A DNA stretch of 50,448 nt from an uncultured Eubacterium sp. (GCA_905234995.1 CAJOJV010000020.1:3859-54306), one strand, 5' to 3'; counted from the first letter of the stretch, positions 18,377 through 26,179 are shown. Numbers and translations: made by a program. The notes: generated by a model from the sequence alone, not told the origin.

Positions 18377-20608
18377 TTAAACCTCAAAAACGTAGCTGCT
18401 GATGAAATCGTTCATTTCATCCTCGGTAAATCCGCTGAAATCGAACGTGATTTCCACGCCGTCAACGTAGGTTACGAGCGTGATATTATGGGAGTCGCTG
18501 TCTTCAAACACGGTTTCAACCGCGCCGTATTCATAGCTGCCGATGATTACCGTGCCAAGGTCGTTAACCTTAAAGCCCTCGCCATTAGTTACCTGCTCAT
18601 CCTTATAGCCCTCAATTGAGTAATAGCGGCTGTTTGTTGAGAAAGCAAGCATAACCCATTTTGAATTATTATCAAATGCGTTAAATTCCTGACAGAAGCC
18701 GTCGGAGCCGTTATCGGAGGCTACAATATTCCAGTCCTCGGGAAAGTCAATTTTAAATCCAAGGGTGGAATTTTGATAAACGTTATCAGTTAGCTCTCCC
18801 CTTCCAACCGAGCTGTTTTCAAGTCTGATATCGGGGTTATAGGAATAATCGCGAACGGAATTATAGCTGTTGTTTTTATAATCCTGCTTATCCTCATCCG
18901 AAAGGTTATTATAGAAATCGCGGATGGTTTTGCACGCGTTATCAACAACGGTGTTGTATTCCCTGAAATCGTAATTCGGGGTATAAACCATAGCGCCGTT
19001 TTTATCGGTTTTCAGCTTATCGCTGTAATCGTAATTAATTTTATCGTAAATAATATTTCTTGCGCTTTCGGCAACCTTTTCATCCTCAACCGAGGTTAAA
19101 TCAATAATGTAATCCACGGCGGAGGCTGAAAGCTCGTCAAGATAATAAATATCAATTGAATCAATTTTGCCGTTCTTATAAGCATTAACGTCGTATTTAG
19201 CAATCTGAGCGTCAATATCCGCAAAGGAAATGCCAATGAAAATGCAGCTGCAGATTATGATTATCGGCTGCATATAGCTTACCTTCGGCACAAATATGTG
19301 CAGCATAAAGAAGCCGATGATGATAAACAGCATAATCATAAATACGGAAACCAGAAGCCTGTATTTCGTTAAGCCGTAAATATCAATATAGAGCTTCATT
19401 TTTCTCATAGCCGTAACAATCATCAGCACCGAGAAAAGCGAGACGAAGGTTGAAATGCCCTTAACGGCTTTTGACTGCCTGCCGTTTTCAAGCCTTTTCG
19501 TGAAAACGTTTACGAGCGAAAGCAGCACGATGTTTATGCAAACGATTGCAAACATCTCAAAGAAGCCGCGCCTTGCATAGCTGCTTGCGGAATACTCATA
19601 GCCCTTTGGCAGAATGCCCGAAAAGGCTGAGAAGAAATATGCAAGCTGAGAGAAAAGATAAACGATATAAACAAAGGAAATGGCGCACAGGAAGAAAACA
19701 GAAACAATATTTGGAGAGAAGCGTGCGCCACTGTAATCCTTTGTCGTTATTTCGGAGCCGGTTTTGAAATTGCGCTTTTTCGAGAACATATATGAAATGA
19801 TATACGGAGTCACGATAAGCGCGAGAACGGCTTCCAAAAGATATTCGCCGATGTTTTTAAGCACGGCTTTAACAAGACCTTCAAAAGCCGCATCGCTGCT
19901 GACAAGAAGCGGAACTATAACGAGCAGCACCGGCAGGGAAATTCCGATACCGATTAACGCGTGAATCAGCTTCTTGTTCTTAGATACGGATTTTGAAAAG
20001 GCGGTGTTAACGTTTGAAAGATTTGCAAACGGTGCAACTATTGCGCCGCCGAGCATATCAAGCAGCATTTTAAAGCTGCCCTCTTTATTGCGGAAGGTGC
20101 CCGAAATGCCGCAGCTGTAAATTGTGAACAGAGAGGCAACGAGGAACACCATAATGCAGTTCATAAAAACGTCTCTGAACACGGCAAGGGTTACCGCGCC
20201 CGCAAGCGAAAGCACGCCGCAGACAAGCGAGAATTTGGAGGGCTTAACGTCCTTTTTATGCAGATACATAGTTACGATTGCAAACAGGGCAAAGAAGGAG
20301 ATTGTGAAGCCCAGATTGAAAAAGTGCATAACCGCAAAATCAATGAAAACGAAAGCCCAGATAAAGAAGGCAACCATAAACGCCGAATCCTTTTTATCCA
20401 TCGGCGCAATGCTTTCCTTAAACTTTTTGAGCGCCTCCATTCGCTGAACGTAGGGCGGAACGTAATTTGCGCCCGTTGCGGGTTGCATAGGCGCGGGCGC
20501 TCCGTTAAAGGGCTGCGCGGGTGCGCCGCTTACGTCTGTTGCGACCGTCGTCTGCACGCCGCCGTTTTGCTGCGGCTGCAGCGGGTCAAAATATGTGTCT
20601 TTATTCAT
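18377..20608 (-). CDS. DUF4173-type membrane protein with C-terminal surface domain
   Basis: 743 aa. A Pro/Gln/Ala-rich cytoplasmic N-terminus (1-70) precedes about a dozen membrane helices (about 75-480). The sequence SASSYARRGFFEMFAIVCINIVLL resembles the conserved segment of the DUF4153/DUF4173 family. The region after about 485 is soluble and acidic. It ends in a domain starting VYQNSTLGFKIDFPEDW, like that of the lipoprotein at 14909-15556. A GGAGG site precedes the ATG. Members of the family have no established activity, and an envelope role is inferred from topology. Confidence 0.75.
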   Translation of the reverse strand: MNKDTYFDPLQPQQNGGVQTTVATDVSGAPAQPFNGAPAPMQPATGANYVPPYVQRMEALKKFKESIAPMDKKDSAFMVAFFIWAFVFIDFAVMHFFNLGFTISFFALFAIVTMYLHKKDVKPSKFSLVCGVLSLAGAVTLAVFRDVFMNCIMVFLVASLFTIYSCGISGTFRNKEGSFKMLLDMLGGAIVAPFANLSNVNTAFSKSVSKNKKLIHALIGIGISLPVLLVIVPLLVSSDAAFEGLVKAVLKNIGEYLLEAVLALIVTPYIISYMFSKKRNFKTGSEITTKDYSGARFSPNIVSVFFLCAISFVYIVYLFSQLAYFFSAFSGILPKGYEYSASSYARRGFFEMFAIVCINIVLLSLVNVFTKRLENGRQSKAVKGISTFVSLFSVLMIVTAMRKMKLYIDIYGLTKYRLLVSVFMIMLFIIIGFFMLHIFVPKVSYMQPIIIICSCIFIGISFADIDAQIAKYDVNAYKNGKIDSIDIYYLDELSASAVDYIIDLTSVEDEKVAESARNIIYDKINYDYSDKLKTDKNGAMVYTPNYDFREYNTVVDNACKTIRDFYNNLSDEDKQDYKNNSYNSVRDYSYNPDIRLENSSVGRGELTDNVYQNSTLGFKIDFPEDWNIVASDNGSDGFCQEFNAFDNNSKWVMLAFSTNSRYYSIEGYKDEQVTNGEGFKVNDLGTVIIGSYEYGAVETVFEDSDSHNITLVTYVDGVEITFDFSGFTEDEMNDFISSYVFEV

Positions 20609-20646
20609 AATTATTACCTCCGTAAAGGATTAATATATTCTGTATG

Positions 20647-21090
20647 CTAAAAAACATAATATACATAGTGAAGTGTATTCATTTCGGTATCATAATAATA
20701 GATTTTTACATTCGTTTTTCTTGAATAATCTATAACATTGCCGTCTTGATCGTAATAAACGGTGACGAAATAATCACCCTCTGTCACCTTATCACTAAAA
20801 TGCCCTTGCCCCGCTTGTACTTCATAATCTCTGATATCCGAATAAAGACGGTCAATATTATCAGCGGTGACCAATTGGTATTCCTCACTAAGCTGAGGCA
20901 TAGCATCATAGGTGTAAAAACAATATTCGTCAAGGTCCTTGCCCGCATCAGTGTTTCCCGTTTTATCAATATAACCATCGGGAATTTTCACATCTGAACT
21001 GCTGCCCGAATGATGAAATACTGCAAATGCAATCCCTGTTAAAAGCAGAAATGCAGAAATTATTATTAAAAGCTTTTTGGAATTTTTCAA
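20647..21090 (-). CDS. membrane-anchored extracytoplasmic protein
   Basis: 147 aa starting at a TTG at 21090 with AAGGTG upstream. An N-terminal hydrophobic helix (about 6-25) serves as signal anchor. The rest is acidic and Tyr-rich (EGDYFVTVYYDQDGNVIDYSRK), probably a small beta-rich domain. It is followed 38 nt later by the DUF4173 gene, so co-transcription is likely. No family recognised. Confidence 0.68.
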   Translation of the reverse strand: MKNSKKLLIIISAFLLLTGIAFAVFHHSGSSSDVKIPDGYIDKTGNTDAGKDLDEYCFYTYDAMPQLSEEYQLVTADNIDRLYSDIRDYEVQAGQGHFSDKVTEGDYFVTVYYDQDGNVIDYSRKTNVKIYYYDTEMNTLHYVYYVF

Positions 21091-21136
21091 AGAAGCACCT
21101 TCTTATAATTGCACGAGGCGGAGCCGAGTAACCTGC

Positions 21137-21297
21137 ATTTGCCAAAGGCAAATTTCATTGCAAGGCAATTTCATATTTTTGCCCTGCAAAAATATTTCAT
21201 AAATCCACAGGATTTATTTCATCAAACAGGGGACAGTCCCCTGGCTGTACTGGCTGTACTGCAAAAATATTTCATAAATCCACAGGATTTATTTCAT
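21137..21297. repeat. array of palindromes punctuated by TTTCAT, with a 39-nt direct repeat
   Basis: There is no gene in 21091-21303. Units are ATTTGCC/GGCAAAT (21137-21153), TTGC/GCAA (21158-21168), ATATTTTTGC/GCAAAAATAT (21173-21195), ATAAATCC/GGATTTAT (21199-21217) and CAGGGGAC/GTCCCCTG (21227-21243). TTCAT or TTTCAT stands between them. GCTGTACTG then occurs twice (21244-21261). Positions 21184-21222 repeat exactly at 21259-21297. Confidence 0.8.
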
Positions 21298-21303
21298 TAA
21301 TAA

Positions 21304-21900
21304 TCACGGACATTCTGCTTTAAGCAAAGCAGAATTGACCGCTGTGAATGCCAGTGTGAAAACAACAAAGGGAATTGCCGCTATGCCAAGCATACCGCCT
21401 GCTGCAACTGCACTCAAACAAATTATAACGGATGTGATGATAACATTTTTCTTGAGCGCGGTTTCACTGAATTCGCGTTTCCCTGACAATATTCTGATAA
21501 TTGCAAATGACGGTATATATTTTGGCACAAGCAAAACCAGATACAATACATACACGGGAATCATTACCATCATCGTTTCCAGCAAGCCTAAGTTGTATGT
21601 TTCATCGTCTATTGCAAACAAAAGGGTGAAGGTGGATAGCGCAGTTTCAAGCACATAAAGCAGAGGTGAGAGCAAATTCTTAAACCAGCCCGAAAGCTTC
21701 ATTTCCTTCCGATTATCGACAATAACAACGAAGGCAATCACTATTACGGGAATTAATACCGAAATCAAGTTTTGAGAATACTCCACCATATCAGGAGCTC
21801 CGTAACGGTAATATCCGTCAGCAAATCCATAGGCTGCGCCGGCAATGCTCAATAAAAACAGCGCAAACGATGTCGTTCTCAATTTATCGATTTTCGTCAT
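21304..21900 (-). CDS. multi-pass membrane protein, function unknown
   Basis: 198 aa from the ATG at 21900, which has a GGTGG site; the longer frame to 21930 overlaps the upstream hairpin. About five hydrophobic helices are visible (near residues 10-28, 42-62, 75-95, 108-128 and 150-190). The patterns (FALFLLSIAGAAYGFADGYY, FVVIVDNRKEMKLSGWF) give no family. It follows the DUF2975/XRE pair, and a perfect 12-bp inverted repeat lies between XRE and this gene. The pair's regulator could control it; this is inference. Confidence 0.7.
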   Translation of the reverse strand: MTKIDKLRTTSFALFLLSIAGAAYGFADGYYRYGAPDMVEYSQNLISVLIPVIVIAFVVIVDNRKEMKLSGWFKNLLSPLLYVLETALSTFTLLFAIDDETYNLGLLETMMVMIPVYVLYLVLLVPKYIPSFAIIRILSGKREFSETALKKNVIITSVIICLSAVAAGGMLGIAAIPFVVFTLAFTAVNSALLKAECP

Positions 21901-21923
21901 TGCCGCCACCTGCCTTTTATCCT

Positions 21924-21956
21924 CCGTCAAACAGGGTAAATTTTCCTGTTTGACGG
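21924..21956 (-). promoter_or_regulatory. perfect 12-bp inverted repeat upstream of the 21304-21900 gene
   Basis: CCGTCAAACAGG (21924-21935) and CCTGTTTGACGG (21945-21956) flank a 9-nt AT-rich loop. It ends 23 nt before the ATG at 21900 and has no T-run in the minus direction, so it is not a simple terminator. It contains the AAACAGG core of the repeat at 15611. Confidence 0.6.
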
Positions 21957-21969
21957 AAATTTTTTCATT

Positions 21970-22179
21970 TTATTCATCATCCCTGAATTCCAGGATATCC
22001 CCGGGCTGGCATTCAAGCTCGCGGCAGATTGCATTGAGCGTTGAAAAACGGATTGCCTTTGCCTTGCCCGTTTTCAGAATCGAAAGATTTGCGGGGGTTA
22101 AATCTATTCTTGAAGCAAGCTCAAGGGAGCTCATCTTGCGCTTGGCAAGCATAACGTCAACGTTTACGATAATTGCCAT
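21970..22179 (-). CDS. YozG-like XRE-family transcriptional regulator
   Basis: 69 aa, essentially a single Cro/C1-type helix-turn-helix. The HTH lies in MLAKRKMSSLELASRIDLTPANLSILKTGKAKAIRFSTL. The ending CRELECQPGDILEF is highly typical of this small family. Such regulators are commonly encoded directly after a DUF2975 membrane protein, as here (13-nt gap). They probably work as a membrane-signal and DNA-binding pair. An inverted repeat over the promoter at 22717-22750 is a possible autoregulatory operator. Confidence 0.9.
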   Translation of the reverse strand: MAIIVNVDVMLAKRKMSSLELASRIDLTPANLSILKTGKAKAIRFSTLNAICRELECQPGDILEFRDDE

Positions 22180-22192
22180 TTTTGCCGCCCCC

Positions 22193-22660
22193 TTAAACAG
22201 TTAAATCATTTTCTTCTTTAATATCTATCGCGGCTTTAAACACGTTTTGCACCACACGCACAAGCAGCCCTACGAAGAAGGAGGCAACCGTTACGATTGC
22301 AAAGGAAAGCGCAAACTTTGGCAAATAAATCAAGATAATTACAAGCCCGATTGCGGAAACCGCAAAGCAGGAAAGCGAAGCGAAGCCAAGCATTTTAACA
22401 TTATTCTCATCAAAAATTTTCTTTGCGCGCAGATTTGTTAAAATCTTATGCAGCGCATAAAGCGTGAGCCAAGCAAAGGGCAGCGCGCAATACATACCGA
22501 TGGTGAGCATAATCAGCTTTGCATCTGATTTATCCCAATCAAAGGTTTGCAGATACCATCTTAAAACGGGATAAGCGCCCACGGTTAATGCCGCAAGCAG
22601 CACTGCAAAAATGCGAACTATCCACAGTGAAATGCCGATTGATTTTAAATTGTTTTTCAT
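22193..22660 (-). CDS. DUF2975 membrane protein
   Basis: 155 aa from the ATG at 22660 (AAAGGAG site). Four membrane helices (about 8-30, 45-68, 90-112 and 118-140) surround the signature LRAKKIFDENNVKMLGF, and the C-terminus AAIDIKEENDLTV is characteristic of DUF2975. The family is regularly paired with the XRE regulator that follows. The sensed signal is unknown. Promoter at 22717-22745. Confidence 0.88.
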   Translation of the reverse strand: MKNNLKSIGISLWIVRIFAVLLAALTVGAYPVLRWYLQTFDWDKSDAKLIMLTIGMYCALPFAWLTLYALHKILTNLRAKKIFDENNVKMLGFASLSCFAVSAIGLVIILIYLPKFALSFAIVTVASFFVGLLVRVVQNVFKAAIDIKEENDLTV

Positions 22661-22716
22661 AATTTTCTCTCCTTTGTTTTTCCGTTTGGAAAATATTTCT
22701 TTGTTTCTGTAATTGC

Positions 22717-22750
22717 ACAATAACACAAAAATTATTGTTTGTCAATAATT
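22717..22750 (-). promoter_or_regulatory. consensus promoter with overlapping inverted repeat (DUF2975-XRE)
   Basis: TTGACA (22740-22745) and TATTGT (22717-22722) are 17 bp apart on the minus strand. A perfect inverted repeat, AATTATTG/CAATAATT with a 5-nt centre (22730-22750), covers the -35 and part of the spacer. It is a plausible operator for the XRE protein. Confidence 0.7.
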
Positions 22751-22788
22751 TTTTATCAGTTAATAAAAAGTTAATATTTTTTGACAAC

Positions 22789-22820
22789 AAAAAAGCAGGC
22801 TGCCTTGCGGTAGTCTGCTT
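22789..22820 (-). terminator. probable terminator of the ABC-F/HD unit
   Basis: A 12-bp stem (22793-22804 and 22809-22820) has loop TTGC. In the minus-strand RNA it has two mismatches, and a run of T follows. It lies just after the HD gene. Confidence 0.65.
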
Positions 22821-22827
22821 TATACTA

Positions 22828-23505
22828 TTAATTAATATATTTATCTAATAATGCTTTGCCCTTTTCATAGGCGGGCTTGGTTTCGCTGAGCATTGCATTG
22901 TAAAAATCAACCGCAGCCGCCTGCCGCTCAAGCGCAAGCTGCCTGCCCCTTTCGGTTAAAAAGCGGGAATAAAGCTTTTCAAGCTTAAACTTATATTCCT
23001 GAAAAAACGACGGCGCTTCATCCGCACTGCCGTCCAGCACAAAGCCGTTTTCATCAAGAGAATAAAGCGGCTCTGAAAATGAGCTTTTATACTGCAGCGT
23101 TCTTGCAATTCCAAGCGTGCCCGTTGCATCAAGCTTATCCGCGTCAAAAAGTATTTTTGCCTCAAGGCTCTGCGGCGGATTATCGCCCCTGAAGCGGTGC
23201 GCGCTTATGCAATGGGAAACGGCGGAAGCGAAGGCTTCATCAAACCCGTTTTCAAGCAAAAAGCGCTTTGCCTTTTCCGCGCCGACCTGCGCGTGGCAGA
23301 GGGCGGGATTTTCAAACTGCTCCGCCCTGCCGATATCGTGAAGCAGGCAGGCGGCAATCAGAATATCCGCATCCGCAGCGGGCTCTGACTGCGCAATATC
23401 AAGCGCGGCATACAGCACGCGGTAAATATGCTCCTTATCGTGGGCGCTGTCCTCCATACAGGAGAGCATATAGCCCTCAAGCAGCTTATATTTATTTATA
23501 TCCAT
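22828..23505 (-). CDS. HD-domain phosphohydrolase
   Basis: 225 aa from the ATG at 23505, which is 1 nt past the stop of the ABC-F gene; the longer frame runs into that gene. Metal-binding HD-superfamily residues are visible: His22 and His26 (AHDKEHIYRV), the HD pair His56-Asp57 (LLHDIGR), His71, and a later Asp in LFDADKLDATG. Related proteins hydrolyse phosphate esters of nucleotides or related metabolites, and the substrate here is unknown. It is translationally linked to the ABC-F gene. Confidence 0.88.
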   Translation of the reverse strand: MDINKYKLLEGYMLSCMEDSAHDKEHIYRVLYAALDIAQSEPAADADILIAACLLHDIGRAEQFENPALCHAQVGAEKAKRFLLENGFDEAFASAVSHCISAHRFRGDNPPQSLEAKILFDADKLDATGTLGIARTLQYKSSFSEPLYSLDENGFVLDGSADEAPSFFQEYKFKLEKLYSRFLTERGRQLALERQAAAVDFYNAMLSETKPAYEKGKALLDKYIN

Positions 23506-23506
23506 A

Positions 23507-25126
23507 TTAGTAAGTGCTGCGATATTTCTTGAGCTTTTCTTCATCAAAGCTTTCGATGAAGTCATCATAAGTGCCCTTGAAGTCCGTTATACCGCCGTCT
23601 GCGATTTCAATTACGCGGTCTGCAATAGTCTGGATAAACTGATGGTCGTGCGAGGTGAAAAGCACGGTTTCGGGATAGCGGATAAGACCGTTGTTGAGCG
23701 CGGTGATTGATTCAAGGTCAAGATGGTTGGTGGGCTCATCAAGGATAAGCACGTTTGCGCCGGAAAGCATCATCTTGCAGAGCATACATCTAACGCGCTC
23801 GCCACCTGAAAGCACTGAGGCTTTCTTAAGCGCCTCATCGCCGCTGAACAGCATTCTGCCGAGCCAGCTTCTGAGGTCTGCCTCAAGAATGAGGGTTGTG
23901 AACTGACGGAGCCAGTCAACAAGGGACAAATCTACGCCGTCAAAATATTCGCTGTTATCGCTGGGAAAATAGCTCTGTGAGGTGGTAACGCCCCATTTGA
24001 ATTCGCCCTCATCGGGCTCCATTTCGCCCATAAGGATTTTGAAAAGGGTTGTTTTTGCAACTGCGTCCGAGCCAACGAAAGCGACCTTCTCCCTCGGATG
24101 AATGATGAATGAAACGTCATCAAGCACCTTACGGTCACCGATAGTTTTTGAAATATGGTCAACGCGGAGCAAATCGTTTCCGCATTCCCTGTCCGGCTTA
24201 AAATCAACATAGGGAAAACGGCGGGAGGAAACGGGCATTTCAATCATCTCAAGCGCGTCAAGCTGCTTTTTGCGGCTTGTTGCCTGCTTGGATTTTGAAG
24301 CATTTGCAGAAAAGCGCTGAATGAATTCCTGCAGCTCCTTAATCTTCTGCTCGTTTTTCTTATTCTGGTCGCGCTGCTGGCGCTGGCGCATCTGGGTGTA
24401 TTCATACCAGAAATCATAGTTGCCGGCATACATCTGGATTTTGCCGAAGTCAACATCGCAGATATGGGTGCAGACCTTATTGAGGAAATAACGGTCATGC
24501 GAAACTACGATAACGGTGTTTTCAAAATCCAGCAGGAAATTTTCAAGCCAGCGGATTGCGGATAAATCAAGATGGTTCGTGGGCTCGTCAAGCAGCAGAA
24601 TATCGGGATTGCCGAAAAGCGCCTTTGCAAGCAGCACCTTAACCTTTAAATCAGAGGGAAGCTCTGCCATTTTGAGATAATGATATTCATCCGTTACGCC
24701 AAGCTTATTGAGCATAAACTCTGCGTCAGACTCCGCATTCCAGCCGTCCAAATCCGCAAATTCAGCCTCGAGCTCGCCCGCGCGAATACCGTCCTCCTCA
24801 GAGAAATCGGGCTTCATATAAAGCGCGTCCTTCTCCTCCATAATCTCAATAAGGCGCGGATTGCCCATAAGCACGGTGCGAACCACCTCATATTCATCAT
24901 ATTTAAAGTGATCCTGCTCAAGCACGGAAAGGCGCTCGCCGGGGGTGATGACAACCTCGCCCTTCTGCGGCTCAAGCTCGCCGCTGAGCACCTTTAAAAA
25001 GGTGGATTTTCCAGCGCCGTTTGCGCCGATAATGCCATAGCAGTTGCCCGCGGAAAAGAGCACGTTAACTCTTTCAAACAGCGCCCTGCCGCCGAACTGA
25101 ACAGTTACGTTATTTGCCTGAATCAT
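23507..25126 (-). CDS. ABC-F family ATPase (YkpA/YbiT-like)
   Basis: 539 aa with two ABC domains and no membrane segments; a ribosome-associated translation factor family. Domain 1 has Walker A GANGAGKST (34-42) and Walker B LLLDEPTNHLD (177-187), but the signature reads LPSDLKVK rather than LSGGE. The charged linker is at about 240-300. Domain 2 has a divergent Walker A, GSDAVAKTT (352-360, Ala in place of the last Gly), a normal LSGGE (439-443) and a second DEPTNHLD. As far as I recall, the weak signature 1 is usual in the YkpA/YbiT group. It has its own promoter (25164-25192) and an AGGAGG site. Confidence 0.93.
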   Translation of the reverse strand: MIQANNVTVQFGGRALFERVNVLFSAGNCYGIIGANGAGKSTFLKVLSGELEPQKGEVVITPGERLSVLEQDHFKYDEYEVVRTVLMGNPRLIEIMEEKDALYMKPDFSEEDGIRAGELEAEFADLDGWNAESDAEFMLNKLGVTDEYHYLKMAELPSDLKVKVLLAKALFGNPDILLLDEPTNHLDLSAIRWLENFLLDFENTVIVVSHDRYFLNKVCTHICDVDFGKIQMYAGNYDFWYEYTQMRQRQQRDQNKKNEQKIKELQEFIQRFSANASKSKQATSRKKQLDALEMIEMPVSSRRFPYVDFKPDRECGNDLLRVDHISKTIGDRKVLDDVSFIIHPREKVAFVGSDAVAKTTLFKILMGEMEPDEGEFKWGVTTSQSYFPSDNSEYFDGVDLSLVDWLRQFTTLILEADLRSWLGRMLFSGDEALKKASVLSGGERVRCMLCKMMLSGANVLILDEPTNHLDLESITALNNGLIRYPETVLFTSHDHQFIQTIADRVIEIADGGITDFKGTYDDFIESFDEEKLKKYRSTY

Positions 25127-25163
25127 ATAAGACTGCCTCCTGTATTATTTAATAGCCTTGTGT

Positions 25164-25192
25164 ATTCTAACACAAAGGGGGGGTAAATACAA
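25164..25192 (-). promoter_or_regulatory. candidate sigma-A promoter of the ABC-F gene
   Basis: TTGTAT (25187-25192) and TAGAAT (25164-25169) with a 17-bp spacer on the minus strand, 38 nt upstream of the ATG. Confidence 0.65.
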
Positions 25193-25202
25193 GATAAAAA
25201 TA

Positions 25203-25302
25203 AGCTAAATATTCGCTTCTGCAAATGCTAAATTATTTCATAGCTGAATTAATGCTTCGCATCAGCGAAATTGCTTTGCAGCTTTTTTCTGCTTTAGAGC
25301 AG
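25203..25302. repeat. short palindrome array with GCTAAAT spacers
   Basis: No gene is seen between 25127 and 25356. GCTAAAT is at 25204-25210 and 25227-25233. ATGC/GCAT (25252-25262), TTTCGCTGAT-type imperfect units and CTGCT/AGCAG with a TTAG centre (25289-25302) follow. The make-up matches the array at 18205-18345. Confidence 0.6.
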
Positions 25303-25322
25303 TAAAAACAGGCATATAGATG

Positions 25323-25353
25323 AAAACAGCCTTCGGTTAAATCCGAAGGCTGT
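25323..25353 (-). terminator. intrinsic terminator after fic
   Basis: The 11-bp stem ACAGCCTTCGG/CCGAAGGCTGT (25326-25336 and 25343-25353) is followed by TTTT on the minus strand. A T-run on the other side suggests it could work in both directions. Confidence 0.85.
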
Positions 25354-25356
25354 TGC

Positions 25357-25950
25357 TTATTTTTTAGTTGTTATTCTTTCAAACATTGCATTGATTTTAT
25401 CATAGTTGCAGGCGAAGGATTCGGCACTGGCAATTATCATTTCATTTGCTGTAACCTCTGAAAAATCAACCTTATATCCTGCGTGGTCGGCGAGATATTC
25501 AATGAACAGCCTTTGCGCTCTGCCGTTTCCTTCGCGGAACGGATGCAGTACGTTTATCTCGCTTAAGTAATACGCAAAGCGATGAGCAACGTTACCGTCG
25601 TAATCAATCAGGTAATTATCCGCTTTGAGCTTTGCAAATATATCCGCAGCATACATTTCAATATTCTGACTCAGGCAAAACTGATTGCCCTTTGAAATAT
25701 TGACGTGGCGTATTTCGCCAGCCCAGGTGTAGATATCCTCAAAGATAAATCTGTGTATCTTTTTGAGATGCTCAAAATCAAAGTTGCCCTTGATTATTTC
25801 GGCTTTTGCAATTGCTATTTTCAGCGAGGTTATTTCTCTCTCCGCCGTTACAAGCTCGTCGTGTTTCTTAATGCCGAGCCTGTTTATCAGCACGTTGGAG
25901 GAGGGATAGCAGTATTCCTTATCCCATTCGTATTCATAACCGTAACTCAT
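25357..25950 (-). CDS. fic: Fic-domain AMP-transferase (toxin)
   Basis: 197 aa. The active-site loop HPFREGNGR at residues 136-144 matches HPFx(D/E)GNGR, with His136 as the catalytic base. The preceding flap region (NISKGNQFCL) and a following helix fit the core Fic fold. Fic enzymes transfer AMP from ATP to Ser/Thr/Tyr of target proteins; small stand-alone ones often target DNA gyrase and topoisomerase IV. No inhibitory helix is fused to it. That role falls to the small protein encoded 8 nt upstream, making this a class I (VbhT/VbhA-like) pair. The AGGTGAG site overlaps the antitoxin stop. Confidence 0.93.
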   Translation of the reverse strand: MSYGYEYEWDKEYCYPSSNVLINRLGIKKHDELVTAEREITSLKIAIAKAEIIKGNFDFEHLKKIHRFIFEDIYTWAGEIRHVNISKGNQFCLSQNIEMYAADIFAKLKADNYLIDYDGNVAHRFAYYLSEINVLHPFREGNGRAQRLFIEYLADHAGYKVDFSEVTANEMIIASAESFACNYDKINAMFERITTKK

Positions 25951-25958
25951 ACGCTCAC

Positions 25959-26120
25959 CTATACCGAATGCTTGAAAATAAGCTCGCGCAGAATCTTCTG
26001 ATACTGCTCTTTGCTTGAAAGGGAAATGCGGATGCGTTCCTTGTCTGCATCGGTAAGCGGCATTCCCTCAATTGCCATTGAGCCGTTCACTTCGTTTACG
26101 ATTTTATCTATCTCACTCAT
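25959..26120 (-). CDS. Fic antitoxin (VbhA-like)
   Basis: 53 aa from the ATG at 26120. It has an AAAGGAG site at a proper distance, whereas the ATG at 26126 abuts the site. The inhibitory motif (S/T)xxxE(G/N) is present as Ser14, Glu18, Gly19 (SMAIEG). In class I systems this Glu enters the Fic ATP site and blocks productive binding. The rest is a short helical region rich in charged residues. It is the first gene of the pair, as expected for antitoxin-before-toxin order. Confidence 0.88.
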   Translation of the reverse strand: MSEIDKIVNEVNGSMAIEGMPLTDADKERIRISLSSKEQYQKILRELIFKHSV

Positions 26121-26150
26121 ACGCATGCTCCTTTCATTTGGTACTCTTAT

Positions 26151-26179
26151 ATTATACCACATTAACACAAGCAATTCAA
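26151..26179 (-). promoter_or_regulatory. sigma-A promoter of the Fic toxin-antitoxin pair
   Basis: TTGAAT (26174-26179) and TATAAT (26151-26156) with a 17-bp spacer on the minus strand. Confidence 0.75.

Noticed and set aside
22789-22820. Hairpin as a plus-strand terminator or small RNA
   Set aside because: The stem pairs better in plus-strand RNA through G-U pairs, but the T-run is on the minus side and no plus-strand gene is upstream, so the minus-strand terminator reading is kept.
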